64,000 nt of DNA from Actinomycetota bacterium. Lineage in GTDB: Bacteria; Actinomycetota; Actinomycetes; Actinomycetales; Microbacteriaceae. Below the pieces are notes generated by a model. The model was not told where the DNA came from. It was given only the letters and a program-made list of their open reading frames with translations, and ran no database searches. Where the stretch lies: NCBI GenBank assembly GCA_018268455.1, contig JAFDWM010000295.1, positions 1-64,000 on the forward strand, written 5' to 3'. Shown in pieces: positions 47,382 to 56,101 of the stretch (its first letter is position 1; each line of letters begins with the position of its first letter). The position numbers and the translations under genes are program-made.

Positions 47382-48176
47382 TCAGCGTCGCTCGTGCGGG
47401 AGTGCCTGGCGGATCTTCTCGATCGCACCCTGTGCGGGCACCTCGTTGTAGACGCCCGCGAGCTCCTGCTCGCTGAGGGCGTGGATCGCGGCCATGATCT
47501 CGTCGGTCGCTCCGCGACGCGCGCGCCCCGAGTTCGCGGGGCCGTGCGAGGAGAGATCGAGCGGCTCGCCGAAACGCACCGTCACGCGGGTGCCGAACCG
47601 CGGCATGGTCGCGCCGACCGGCATCGCCTTGTCGGTGCCGATCAAGCCGACCGGAACCACCTTCGCGCCGGTCTGCAGCGCGAGGAACGCGACACCGGTG
47701 CGGCCCTTGTACAGCCGCCCGTCGGTCGAGCGCGTCCCCTCGGGGTACAGGGCGACGGCGAGCCCTTCCTCGAGGAGGCGACGCTGCATGTCCAGCGCAT
47801 CGAGCGCTGCCTGCCCGGCGCCGCGGCGCACGGGGATCGCTCCGACCGCGCGCATGAAGCTCGCGACGAGCCGGCCCTTCAGGCTCGTGCCCTCGAAGTA
47901 ACTGGACTTGGCCAGGAAGTGCACTCGGCGGGGTGCGACGACGGGGATCGCGATCGAGTCGATGAACGACAGATGATTCGACGCGAAGATGACAGGTCCG
48001 GTCTTCGGCACGCCTGCGCGGCCCTCGATGCGCGGCCGGTACACGATGCGCGCGAGCGGGGAGAGGATCATCCGCCCGATCAGATAGGTGGCACCGGCCC
48101 GGTGCACCTCCTCGTCGACATCCATGGCCTCCGCGTCGGCGTTCGCGGGCGCGTCAGGTGCGGATTCCGGAGTCAC
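47382..48176 (-). CDS. 1-acyl-glycerol-3-phosphate acyltransferase (PlsC-like)
   Basis: This 264-residue membrane-associated acyltransferase has the NHLSFIDS (HX4D) motif, an FLAKSSYFEG substrate-binding stretch and YPEGTRS. The family acylates lysophosphatidate in phospholipid synthesis; paralogues with other acceptors exist. The GTG at 48176 is supported by a -10 hexamer TACCCT 6 nt upstream. It is a single gene convergent with OsmC and divergent from the FKBP gene. Confidence 0.88.
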   Translation of the reverse strand: MTPESAPDAPANADAEAMDVDEEVHRAGATYLIGRMILSPLARIVYRPRIEGRAGVPKTGPVIFASNHLSFIDSIAIPVVAPRRVHFLAKSSYFEGTSLKGRLVASFMRAVGAIPVRRGAGQAALDALDMQRRLLEEGLAVALYPEGTRSTDGRLYKGRTGVAFLALQTGAKVVPVGLIGTDKAMPVGATMPRFGTRVTVRFGEPLDLSSHGPANSGRARRGATDEIMAAIHALSEQELAGVYNEVPAQGAIEKIRQALPHERR

Positions 48177-48182
48177 CCGTCA

Positions 48183-48188
48183 AGGGTA
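48183..48188 (-). promoter_or_regulatory. -10 hexamer TACCCT, leaderless geometry
   Basis: On the minus strand TACCCT is followed by 6 nt and the PlsC-like GTG at 48176. Confidence 0.55.
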
Positions 48189-48306
48189 GATCAGGGTCCA
48201 TTCCGGTATCGGAATGGTCACGACGCGCCCGACGGGGAGCCCTCCCAGCATCGGCAAAGCCCGCTGAGGCAGGATAGGCGGGTTCCCTACGTCTCGAGGT
48301 CTTCCC

Positions 48307-49269
48307 GTGCGCATCCGCCTTGCCGCCGCCCTGTCCGCCGTCGCCGCGACGGCCCTCCTGCTCTCCGGCTGCGCCGGTGCCGGCAGCCCCGATGCCTCGC
48401 CGTCGCCGTCCGCATCGTCGTCCTGCCTGCTGAACGCCAAGCCGGGCAAGGCCTCTGACGCGGTGAAGGTGGCAGGATCCGGCAAGGACCTCGCCGTCAC
48501 CGTGCCCGCCGGCACCGATGTGGACGCACTGACCAACGCGGAGCGCACCGTGGTGACGAAGGGCGACGGCAAGGAGGTCGTGCCGGGTGATCTCGTCGCC
48601 GTGACCTACCGCATCGTCAACGCCACCGACAACTCGGTGCTCGACACCAGCGCTCACGGGACCGACGACCAGGTGCCGGCGCTGCTGGATCCGAGCGCGC
48701 AGTCGCTGTTCGTGGTCGCTCTGGAGTGCCAGCCGCTCGGCTCGTCGGTCGTGCTCGCCGTCCCCGGCAAGATGATGGGCTCGGGGCAGCCGCCGATCGT
48801 GGTCTACGCGCAGTCCGTGAAGAAGCTCCCGACGGTCGCGACCGGCAAGGAGGTCGCCCCGGTCGAGGGCATGCCCGCCGTGAAGCTCGCCAAGGACGGG
48901 GCGCCGACGATCACGATCCCCAAGGCCGACCCGCCGACCGAGACGAAGATCGCGAACCTGAAGCAGGGCGACGGTGCGACGGTCGGCAGCGGCGACTACG
49001 TGATCGTGCAGTACCGCGGCGTCACCTGGGCCGACGGCAAGGAGTTCGACTCCAGCTGGAAGCGCGGCGCGCCCGCACAGTTCCAGACCACGGGAGTCGT
49101 CACCGGCTTCAAGAAGGCGCTCGAAGGGCAGAAGGTCGGATCCCAGGTGCTCGTGGTGATCCCGCCGGCCGACGGCTACGGATCCCAGGCGCAGAGCGGC
49201 ATCCCGGCGAACTCCACCCTTGTGTTCGTGATCGACATCCTCGGCACGGTTCCGACCTCGGCCCCGTGA
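48307..49269 (+). CDS. FKBP-type peptidyl-prolyl isomerase lipoprotein
   Basis: This 320-residue protein has a lipoprotein signal with lipobox LLSGC (Cys22) and a Ser/Pro linker, then two FKBP-like regions. The C-terminal one (about 215-315; VIVQYRGVTWADGKEFDSSW and GYGSQAQSGIPANSTLVFVIDIL) is well conserved. The earlier one (about 75-175) keeps the fold pattern but fewer active-site residues. It should assist folding of exported proteins at the outer face of the membrane. GTG start with GAGG 7 nt upstream. dxr follows with its own promoter. Confidence 0.9.
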   Translation: MRIRLAAALSAVAATALLLSGCAGAGSPDASPSPSASSSCLLNAKPGKASDAVKVAGSGKDLAVTVPAGTDVDALTNAERTVVTKGDGKEVVPGDLVAVTYRIVNATDNSVLDTSAHGTDDQVPALLDPSAQSLFVVALECQPLGSSVVLAVPGKMMGSGQPPIVVYAQSVKKLPTVATGKEVAPVEGMPAVKLAKDGAPTITIPKADPPTETKIANLKQGDGATVGSGDYVIVQYRGVTWADGKEFDSSWKRGAPAQFQTTGVVTGFKKALEGQKVGSQVLVVIPPADGYGSQAQSGIPANSTLVFVIDILGTVPTSAP

Positions 49270-49287
49270 TCGGACCGCGTGCACGCC

Positions 49288-49293
49288 TAGGCT
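49288..49293 (+). promoter_or_regulatory. -10 hexamer TAGGCT, leaderless geometry
   Basis: TAGGCT is followed by 6 nt and the dxr ATG at 49300; an in-frame GTG at 49294 abuts the hexamer and is excluded by this geometry. Confidence 0.6.
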
Positions 49294-49299
49294 GTGGGC

Positions 49300-50382
49300 A
49301 TGCGTCGCGTCATCGTTCTCGGATCCACGGGATCCATCGGCACCCAGGCCCTCGACGTCATCAGGGCGCACCCCGATCGCTTCGAGCTCGTCGGACTTGC
49401 CGCCGGCACTCAAGCCGAGGCCCTCGAGGCGCAGGCCGAGGAGTTCGGGGTCGACGACATCGCGCTCGGCGCCGCCGAGGCGGAGCAGCTCGTGCGCGAC
49501 GTCGAGGCCGACGTGGTGCTGAACGCGATCACGGGATCCATCGGCCTGGGCAGCACGCTCGCCGCGCTCAGGGCGGGGCGCACACTCGCGCTCGCCAACA
49601 AGGAGTCGCTCATCGTGGGCGGCGCGCTGGTGACCGCGCTCGCCCAGCCGGGCCAGATCGTGCCGGTCGACTCGGAGCACTCGGCGATCGCTCAGGCGCT
49701 GCGTTCCGGAACGAAGCAGGAGGTGCGCCGCTTGGTCGTGACCGCATCGGGCGGACCTTTCCGGGGGCGCAGCCGCGAGCAGATGGCCGACGTCACGCCG
49801 GCCGAGGCGCTCGCACACCCGACGTGGGACATGGGACGGATGGTCACGACGAACTCCGCGACGCTCGTGAACAAGGGCCTCGAGGTGATCGAGGCGCGTC
49901 TGCTCTTCGATGTCGACTACGAGCACATCGACGTGGTCGTGCACCCGCAGTCGATCGTGCACTCGATGGTCGAGTTCGTGGACGGATCCACGATCGCCCA
50001 GGCGTCTCCGCCGGACATGCGGCTGCCGATCTCGCTGGGGCTGGACTGGCCGAGCCGTGTGGGTGGCGTCGGCCGGCCCCTGGACTGGACCAAGGGCGCG
50101 GCCTGGACGTTCGAGCCGCTGGACAGCAAGGCCTTCCCGTCCGTGGCGCTCGCCAAGGCGGTCGGCCGCGCGGGCGCGACGTTCCCCGCCGTGTACAACG
50201 CCGCGAACGAGCAGGCCGTCGACGCCTTCCACGAGGGGCGGCTGGGCTTCCTCGGCATCGTCGACACGATCGAGCGTGTCATCGACGCGCACGAGCCGCC
50301 CGACGCGCTCACGGTCGAGTCCCTCGCCGACGCGGAGGCCTGGGCCCGCGCGACCGCAGATCGGCTCATCGCCGAAGGCTGA
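49300..50382 (+). CDS. dxr: 1-deoxy-D-xylulose-5-phosphate reductoisomerase
   Basis: Dxr (IspC) makes 2-C-methylerythritol 4-phosphate, the committed step of the MEP isoprenoid pathway, with NADPH and Mn2+. The 360-residue protein has the NADPH loop [14 protein letters not shown], the metal and substrate segments [14 protein letters not shown] and NAANEQAV. The start at 49300 follows the -10 by 6 nt. It is followed by the site-2 protease gene, the usual actinobacterial order, and ispG is 5.7 kb downstream. Confidence 0.96.
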   Translation: MRRVIVLGSTGSIGTQALDVIRAHPDRFELVGLAAGTQAEALEAQAEEFGVDDIALGAAEAEQLVRDVEADVVLNAITGSIGLGSTLAALRAGRTLALANKESLIVGGALVTALAQPGQIVPVDSEHSAIAQALRSGTKQEVRRLVVTASGGPFRGRSREQMADVTPAEALAHPTWDMGRMVTTNSATLVNKGLEVIEARLLFDVDYEHIDVVVHPQSIVHSMVEFVDGSTIAQASPPDMRLPISLGLDWPSRVGGVGRPLDWTKGAAWTFEPLDSKAFPSVALAKAVGRAGATFPAVYNAANEQAVDAFHEGRLGFLGIVDTIERVIDAHEPPDALTVESLADAEAWARATADRLIAEG

Positions 50383-50427
50383 GCACCTGCACAGCGCCGG
50401 CACGGGCGTTTCCTAGACCGACCCGGG

Positions 50428-50433
50428 TACCGT
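50428..50433 (+). promoter_or_regulatory. -10 hexamer TACCGT, leaderless geometry
   Basis: TACCGT is followed by 6 nt and the GTG of the site-2 protease gene at 50440. Confidence 0.5.
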
Positions 50434-50439
50434 TGCGGG

Positions 50440-51756
50440 GTGGAGATCCTGCTTTACGTCGGCGGCCTGCTGTTCGTGCTCGTCGGTCTCGGCGTGTCGA
50501 TCGCGCTGCACGAGCTGGGCCACCTCGTGCCCGCGAAGCTCTTCGGTGTGCACGTCGGCCAGTACATGGTCGGCTTCGGGCCGCGGCTGTTCTCCAAGAA
50601 GATCGGCGAGACCGAGTACGGCGTCAAGGCGCTGCCGATCGGCGGCTTCATCTCGATGTCCGGGATGTACCCGCCGTCGCCGAAGGGCGACGATCCGGCG
50701 GCTCGAGGCATGTTCCGCGCGCTGATCCAGGACGCGCGCGCCGCCAACGACGAGACCATCGATCCCGCACGCGCGGGGCGCGTCTTCTACCTGCTGCCGG
50801 TGTGGAAGCGGGTCATCGTCATGTTCGGCGGCCCGTTCATGAATCTGGTGCTGGCGGTCGTGATCTTCAGCGTGCTGCTCAGCGGCATCGGACTGCAGCA
50901 GGGCACCACGACCATCGCATCGCTGTCGGAGTGCGTGCTGCCCGCCGGATCCGCACAGACCACCTGCACGGCGGCGGACCCGGTCGCTCCCGCCGCCGCC
51001 GCGGGCATCAAGCCAGGAGACCGGATCCTCTCCGTCGACGGCACGGAGGTGCGCACCTTCGCCGAGGCCAGTGCGATCATCCAGGCCTCGCCCGGCAAGA
51101 CCATCCCGCTGATCGTCGAGCGCGACGGATCCCCGGTCACGCTGCAGCTCACGCCGGTCGCCGCGCAGCGTCAGGAGGTGGACGCAAACGGCCGCCCTGT
51201 CGTCGACGACAAGGGTAACGCCGTGATGCACAGTGTGGGGTACGCCGGCGTCTACGCCCAGCTCGCCTACGTGCAGCAGCCGCTCTCCGCCGGATTCGAG
51301 CAGGCGATGGCGAACGCCGGCGGCGTGGTGCAGCTCATCGGAAACCTGCCGGTGCGGCTCTGGGACGTCGGAGTGTCGCTGTTCACCGGAGCGCCGCGCG
51401 ATCCGAACGGCCCCCTCAGCGTGATCGGCGTCGGCCGGATCGCGGGTGAGGTGGCCGCCGCGGACGCACCGCTGTTGAACCGCTTCGCGGTGCTGTTGAA
51501 CCTGATGGGCTCACTCAACATCGCGCTGTTCGTTTTCAACCTCATCCCGCTTCTGCCGCTGGACGGTGGTCACATCGTCGTCGCACTCTGGGAGGGCCTG
51601 AAGAAGGTCTGGGCCAAAATCGCCCGGCGCCGCACGCCGAAGCCGGTCGACGCGACCCGCCTCGTGCCGCTCACGGTCGTCGTCGCCGGCGTGCTGATCG
51701 TGATGAGCGGGCTGCTGATGGTCGCCGACCTGATCAACCCCGTCGCGATCGGCTGA
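50440..51756 (+). CDS. Site-2 intramembrane metalloprotease (RseP/Rip1 family)
   Basis: This 438-residue zinc protease has the HELGH motif at 24-28 in its first membrane helix, a PDZ domain (about 185-260; AAGIKPGDRILSVDGTEV), and the third metal ligand in LLPLDGGHIVVALWE. M. tuberculosis Rip1 in the same position cleaves anti-sigma factors and other membrane proteins. Four membrane segments are expected. A GTG start at a leaderless promoter gives it expression separate from dxr, 57 nt upstream. ispG, normally next, is displaced by the following two genes. Confidence 0.93.
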   Translation: MEILLYVGGLLFVLVGLGVSIALHELGHLVPAKLFGVHVGQYMVGFGPRLFSKKIGETEYGVKALPIGGFISMSGMYPPSPKGDDPAARGMFRALIQDARAANDETIDPARAGRVFYLLPVWKRVIVMFGGPFMNLVLAVVIFSVLLSGIGLQQGTTTIASLSECVLPAGSAQTTCTAADPVAPAAAAGIKPGDRILSVDGTEVRTFAEASAIIQASPGKTIPLIVERDGSPVTLQLTPVAAQRQEVDANGRPVVDDKGNAVMHSVGYAGVYAQLAYVQQPLSAGFEQAMANAGGVVQLIGNLPVRLWDVGVSLFTGAPRDPNGPLSVIGVGRIAGEVAAADAPLLNRFAVLLNLMGSLNIALFVFNLIPLLPLDGGHIVVALWEGLKKVWAKIARRRTPKPVDATRLVPLTVVVAGVLIVMSGLLMVADLINPVAIG

Positions 51757-51903
51757 GGCCGAAGGCACGGCGGGGGCGATCCGGTCCGGCACAAAAGGTG
51801 CGGCTGTCCCCGGTATCGGCGCGTGCTAGCACTGATGCCGCGGTGATCATGCGGGCGTAGCGTGCGGGCGTCCGCTGTCCTCCTCCTTCGAAAGGTCCGT
51901 CCG

Positions 51904-53964
51904 ATGAATGCCGCCCAGACGGTGCGGCGCACGGCGATCGCAGCACTCGCCGCCACCCTGTTCACCGTCGTCCTCACACCGACCGCCGCGAATGCCGCCC
52001 CGGCCGCACAGACTCAGCCGATCGCCTGGAGCCAGGCGTTCGATCTGCCCGACGTCGCACCGACCCTCTCCGGAGTCGTGAGCGGCACCGTCGGCCTCTC
52101 CACGCATCTCTCCTTCGCGCAGACCGATCAGCTCTCGGTCGGCTGGGACGACAGCACCGTCAAGCAGGGCGGGGCGCTCGACCCGATCGCGACGCGCCAA
52201 CCCGGCCCCGGCACGCTGACGGTCGATCAGAAGGTGCACTTCACGGGCACGGCCGGGGTGCAGGGGAGCACCGTGGACATCTCCTTCCCGACGCAGAACA
52301 TCAGCGCGAGCACTCCGTGCAGTCTCGGAGCGGACGGCGACACCGCGACCTGTGTCACCGACTCGTCGGACGTCACCGTCATCCCGCCGACATGCCCCGA
52401 CATCCCCGCATCCGTGCCCGACGCCAACACGTGCCCGCTCGACCCGCAGGTCTCCGTGAAGCTGCGCACCACCAGCACGTTCTCGGTCTCGGCCGTCACC
52501 GCGGCGCGGATGCTGCACGGTGCTGCCGGTTCCGTGGACCTCGGCACCGGGCAGCCCGTCACAGACACCGTCTCCGTGCCGTGCACGACGCCGGTGGGGG
52601 ATCCGCTGGCATACGAACTCTCCAGCTTGTCGCTGCAGGCCGCCGTGCACACGGTCACCGAGCTGGTGTGGACCGTGACGGTGTCGGCACCCGTCGTGAT
52701 CCCCGTGTTCGTGCCCGTGCCGCCCACCTTCTCCGTGCCGGGCGCGCCGAACATCGACGTGTACGACTCGCCCGACACCCTCGCTGCGCAGGACAGCACG
52801 CTCGCCGCGACCGCGCCCGACGTGAGCTTCGCCGTCGGGGCCGTCACGAAGAACAACGTGCCGCCGACGGTCAGTCTCGATCCGATGTTCACCGGAGACG
52901 AGGGCAGCCCCATCGCCTTCGGCGCCACCGCCGCAGGACCGTGCGCGGCGGGCGCCACCTTCACCTGGAACTTCTCCGACGGCGGCGTCGCCTACGGCGA
53001 CCAGACCACGCATACGTTCACGGATGCCGGGCCGTTCACCGGCCAGGTCATCGCGACCGATGTGACCGGTCTGTCCGGCACGGCGGACTTCGGTGCATCC
53101 GTGACGAATCTGCCCCCCGCGGTCACGGTCACGCCCGCGGCGCCGGTCGTCGCGTGGGGCCGATCGCTGACGCTGCAGGCGCAGGCGGTGGATCCCGGAT
53201 CCGCGGAGCAGTCCACGCTCACCTACGCGTGGGACTTCCACGACGGATCCGCGGTCACCTCCGGCGGACCGTCCGAGGCACATGTCTGGGCTGATCCCGG
53301 ATCGCCGACCGTCACCGTGACCGTCTGCGACAGGCACGGGGGCTGCACGTCGAAGGACGTCGTCGTCACCGTCCGTGCGCGGACCACGACCACGTCCTAC
53401 ACGGGCGACACGACGGCGACCTACTCCGCGCCGGTCACCTACAGCGGCTCGGTGATCGACGAGTTCAGCCGGCCGGTGGTGGGGGCGACGGTCGGATTCG
53501 CGACGGGCTCGACGGTGCTCGGGACGGCGACGACCGGCGGATCCGGATCCGCGTCCACGACGGTGGCCGACACGCTCAGCGGCGGCTCGTACCCGCTCAC
53601 GGCGTCCTATGGCGGCGATTCCCGGTACGTCGCGAGTTCGTCCGCGCCGGTCAGCGTCACCGTCACCTCGATGGCGACCGCTGTGACCTACACCGGCACA
53701 CTGTCGAGCAAGCCGAATGCCAAGATCCCGCTGTCCGCGACCGTGACCGACGTGCGCGGAGTGCCGCTGCCCGGACAGACCGTCACGTTCACGATCGGCA
53801 AGCAGACGGTGACCGCGCAGACCGGCGCGAACGGCGTCGCCTCGACCACGCTCAAGCTGGCGCAGAAGCCGGGCAGTTACCCGGTGGCCGTGTCGTGGCC
53901 GGGAGCAGCCGGCACCTATGCCGCGGCGAGCTGGACGGGCGTGTTCAAGCTCAACACCAAGTAG
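51904..53964 (+). CDS. Secreted PKD and Ig-like repeat protein
   Basis: This 686-residue protein has a Sec signal peptide (about 1-32, ending ANAAPA) and an uncharacterised beta-rich N-terminal half with two Cys-containing segments. After it come two PKD-like domains (about 310-395 with ATFTWNFSDGG and 395-480 with LTYAWDFHDGS) and two bacterial Ig-like domains (about 480-585 and 585-680). There is no LPXTG, lipobox or C-terminal membrane helix, so it is secreted or loosely wall-bound. Such modules mediate adhesion or carbohydrate binding. AAAGG lies 9 nt before the ATG. It interrupts the dxr, site-2 protease, ispG cluster. Confidence 0.78.
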   Translation: MNAAQTVRRTAIAALAATLFTVVLTPTAANAAPAAQTQPIAWSQAFDLPDVAPTLSGVVSGTVGLSTHLSFAQTDQLSVGWDDSTVKQGGALDPIATRQPGPGTLTVDQKVHFTGTAGVQGSTVDISFPTQNISASTPCSLGADGDTATCVTDSSDVTVIPPTCPDIPASVPDANTCPLDPQVSVKLRTTSTFSVSAVTAARMLHGAAGSVDLGTGQPVTDTVSVPCTTPVGDPLAYELSSLSLQAAVHTVTELVWTVTVSAPVVIPVFVPVPPTFSVPGAPNIDVYDSPDTLAAQDSTLAATAPDVSFAVGAVTKNNVPPTVSLDPMFTGDEGSPIAFGATAAGPCAAGATFTWNFSDGGVAYGDQTTHTFTDAGPFTGQVIATDVTGLSGTADFGASVTNLPPAVTVTPAAPVVAWGRSLTLQAQAVDPGSAEQSTLTYAWDFHDGSAVTSGGPSEAHVWADPGSPTVTVTVCDRHGGCTSKDVVVTVRARTTTTSYTGDTTATYSAPVTYSGSVIDEFSRPVVGATVGFATGSTVLGTATTGGSGSASTTVADTLSGGSYPLTASYGGDSRYVASSSAPVSVTVTSMATAVTYTGTLSSKPNAKIPLSATVTDVRGVPLPGQTVTFTIGKQTVTAQTGANGVASTTLKLAQKPGSYPVAVSWPGAAGTYAAASWTGVFKLNTK

Positions 53965-53976
53965 CACCGCTCGCAT

Positions 53977-54009
53977 ACGGAGGCGCCGTCCTCAGGGCGG
54001 CGCCTCCGT
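53977..54009. terminator. Bidirectional terminator between convergent genes
   Basis: A perfect 12-bp stem (53977-53988 with 53998-54009, 9-nt loop) lies between the stops of the PKD protein and the PhzE-like gene and can serve both. Confidence 0.8.
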
Positions 54010-54012
54010 GCG

Positions 54013-55920
54013 TCAGCGTTCCAGGGCGTGGGCGACCAGGCGCTGCAGCGTCGTCATCCCGTCGCGCGACAGGATCGACTCCAGGTGCCCCTGCACCGAC
54101 GCGAATGCGGGGCCGCGCAGGGCGTACACGTCGCCGGTGTCCGGATCTGCTGACACCTCGGCGACGCCCGCCTCGGTGGTGCCGGGCTCGACGGCCGCGG
54201 TGAAGGTGTTGTAGAACCCGATCGAGGCGTCCTCGCCGAATACCGGCACCGACTTCTGCAGCCCCTGATGGGGGCTGCGCAGCGGCGCCAGGGCGATGCC
54301 CAGCGAGTCGGCGAGGATCTGATGACTCAGGCACACCGCGAGCAGCGGCTGCCCTGTCTCTCGGCGATGGGCGACGAGGGCGCGCATGCGGGCGATGCGC
54401 GGCGACGAGGCGTCGCGGGGATCGCCGGGTCCCGGCCCCGCCACGAGCAGGTCGGTGGCGTCGATCGTGTGGTCGTCGGCGGCAGACCAGGGCAGGATCC
54501 GCACATCGAGACCGAGGTGGCGCAGCTGGTGCGCGAGCATCGTGGTGAAGCGGTCCTCCGCGTCGACCACGACCGCCGTCCGGCCGGCGAAGGGCGCGGC
54601 GGCGACGGTGTCGGTGCCGGCGTCCTGCGGGTTCATCCAGAACTCCGCGAGTCGCGCGTTGCGGGACGTGAGCAGCTGCTGGATCCGCGGATCCTCGGCG
54701 GGAGAGGCCCCGGATCCCGGATCGTCGGCGTCCTCGCGCGCCTCGGCGGCGGCGTCGCGCGCGATCGCGCCGATCGCTCCGAGCACTCCGGCCGCCTTGC
54801 CGTGCGTCTCGCCGACCTCACCGGCCGGATCCGAGTGCCGCACCAGGGTCGCGCCGACGGGCACGCTCAGCGCGCCGTCTTTCAGATACACGGTGCGGAT
54901 GAGGATCGGCGCGTCCAGGTCATGTCCGCCCGCGTCGTTCGGGGTGAACAGCGCGGCGACACCCGAGTAGTAGCCGCGGGGCTTGCTCTCGTGCCGGCGG
55001 ATCACCGTGCACGCGTTCTGCATCGGGGATCCGGTCACGGTCGGCGCGAACATGGTCTCGCGCAGGATCTCGCGGGGGTCGAGCCGGCTGCTGCCGCGCA
55101 GCATGTACTCGGTGTGCGTGAGGCGCGACATCTGCTTCAGATGGGGGCCGGTGATCCGTCCGCCGTCCGAGCAGACCGCGCTCATCATCTTGAGTTCCTC
55201 GTCGACGACCATGAACAGCTCCTCGGTCTCCTTCGTCGAGGAGAGGAACTCGGTGAGGGCCGCCGTGGTGGATCCGCCGACCGGGTGCCGGAAGGTGCCC
55301 GAGATCGGGTTCATCGTGACGACGCCGCCCTGCGCGACGACGTGCGCCTCCGGACTCGCGCCGACCGCGATGACGCCGGGGGTCACGACGGCGAAGGTCC
55401 AGTACGCACCACGCTCATGCTCGAGCAGTGCGCGGAACCAGGTGAGCGCCGCCGTGCGCTCGGCGTCGGGTGAGGAGGTGTCGATGGTCGCGGTGTAGTC
55501 GCGGCGGATCACGAAGTTCGCGCCCTCGCCGCGGCCGATCTCGTCGGCGATCACGCGCTCGACGATCGCGGCGTAGTCGTCGTCGCTGAGATCGAAGCCG
55601 CCGTCGTGCAGCGGTATCGGATCCGCTGGAAGCGCCCGGCGGACCTCGTCCGCGGGCAGGTGCAGGTGCTCCTCCACCAGCAGGCAGCGCAGCGGAGCGC
55701 CGTCATCCTGCGCCTCGAAGCCGCGCTCGCGCACCTGGCGGTACGGGACGAGGGCGAAGACCTCGCGCGGCGTGCCGCCCTCGTCCAGCGGGATGTCGGC
55801 GAGGTGCTCCACATCGCGGATCCGCCCGGTGAGAAGCTCGACGGTGTCGGAGCCCTCGCGGGCGAGCAGCACGAAGGAGGTCTCGTCCGCGAGCGCGCGG
55901 ATCCGATCGGCAGTGGTCAT
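54013..55920 (-). CDS. PhzE-type chorismate aminotransferase / fused anthranilate-synthase-like enzyme
   Basis: This 635-residue protein fuses an N-terminal chorismate-binding domain (about 1-420) to a C-terminal class I glutamine amidotransferase (about 430-635). The chorismate domain has MNPISGTFRHP, DEELKMMSAVCSDGG and MFAPTVTGSPMQNAC, close to phenazine PhzE, which makes 2-amino-2-deoxyisochorismate. The amidotransferase has nucleophile Cys in LLAVCLSHQ and the HxE of QGHLES. Anthranilate synthase activity is the alternative, and the Trp attenuator upstream favours a link to tryptophan. No other phz or trp gene is nearby. GAGGAG lies 7 nt before the ATG at 55920; the frame continues upstream but nothing supports it. 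Confidence 0.82.
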   Translation of the reverse strand: MTTADRIRALADETSFVLLAREGSDTVELLTGRIRDVEHLADIPLDEGGTPREVFALVPYRQVRERGFEAQDDGAPLRCLLVEEHLHLPADEVRRALPADPIPLHDGGFDLSDDDYAAIVERVIADEIGRGEGANFVIRRDYTATIDTSSPDAERTAALTWFRALLEHERGAYWTFAVVTPGVIAVGASPEAHVVAQGGVVTMNPISGTFRHPVGGSTTAALTEFLSSTKETEELFMVVDEELKMMSAVCSDGGRITGPHLKQMSRLTHTEYMLRGSSRLDPREILRETMFAPTVTGSPMQNACTVIRRHESKPRGYYSGVAALFTPNDAGGHDLDAPILIRTVYLKDGALSVPVGATLVRHSDPAGEVGETHGKAAGVLGAIGAIARDAAAEAREDADDPGSGASPAEDPRIQQLLTSRNARLAEFWMNPQDAGTDTVAAAPFAGRTAVVVDAEDRFTTMLAHQLRHLGLDVRILPWSAADDHTIDATDLLVAGPGPGDPRDASSPRIARMRALVAHRRETGQPLLAVCLSHQILADSLGIALAPLRSPHQGLQKSVPVFGEDASIGFYNTFTAAVEPGTTEAGVAEVSADPDTGDVYALRGPAFASVQGHLESILSRDGMTTLQRLVAHALER

Positions 55921-55963
55921 CGAGGAGCTCCTCAGAAGGGGATCCGGCGCGGCGGAAACGACA

Positions 55964-55985
55964 AGACCGCCCCGGAAGGCGGTCT
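55964..55985 (-). terminator. Attenuator terminator hairpin (regions 3:4)
   Basis: On the minus strand an 8-bp stem AGACCGCC / GGCGGTCT with a 6-nt loop is followed by the T-rich TTGTCGTTT, 43 nt before the PhzE-like start. The same AGACCGCC-side segment can pair instead with region 2 at 56007-56013. Confidence 0.75.
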
Positions 55986-56002
55986 GTTCTCGAGTACGCG
56001 AA

Positions 56003-56024
56003 AGACACCGCCTAGAAGGCGGGC
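56003..56024 (-). promoter_or_regulatory. Attenuator regions 1 and 2 (pause hairpin and antiterminator arm)
   Basis: CCGCC (56022-56018) pairs with GGCGG (56012-56008) around TTCTA, which holds the leader stop codon. Region 2, AGGCGGT, can alternatively pair with ACCGCCT of region 3 (55983-55977), which would block the terminator. Region 1 lies just after the Trp codons, so a ribosome stalled there masks it. Confidence 0.7.
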
Positions 56025-56047
56025 CACCAGGTGGTGTTCGCGGACAT
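56012..56047 (-). CDS. Trp leader peptide MSANTTWWPAF
   Basis: This 11-residue leader peptide has tandem Trp codons (56029-56024) and a TAG stop inside the loop of the 1:2 hairpin. Under tryptophan shortage the ribosome would stall on TGG TGG, mask region 1 and favour the antiterminator. Its ATG lies exactly 6 nt after a -10 hexamer TAGTTT, so the mRNA appears to begin with the leader's start codon. No ribosome site is needed or visible. The peptide does not copy any known trpL sequence, but the design is that of classical Trp attenuation. Confidence 0.8.
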   Translation of the reverse strand: MSANTTWWPAF

Positions 56048-56053
56048 GCGCCG

Positions 56054-56059
56054 AAACTA
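56054..56059 (-). promoter_or_regulatory. -10 hexamer TAGTTT for the Trp leader and PhzE-like gene
   Basis: On the minus strand TAGTTT is followed by 6 nt and the leader peptide ATG at 56047. The divergent ispG -10 is 30 bp away, so the two promoters share upstream DNA. Confidence 0.6.
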
Positions 56060-56089
56060 CCACACGGATCCCGTTCAGCCGCGCGCGGG

Positions 56090-56095
56090 TAACCT
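56090..56095 (+). promoter_or_regulatory. -10 hexamer TAACCT, leaderless geometry
   Basis: TAACCT is followed by 6 nt and the ispG GTG at 56102. Confidence 0.55.
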
Positions 56096-56101
56096 TGATC
56101 T

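Noticed and set aside
48154..50403. A 749-codon minus-strand open frame opposite the FKBP gene and dxr
   Set aside because: No domain, no start signal, and both plus-strand genes are firmly identified.
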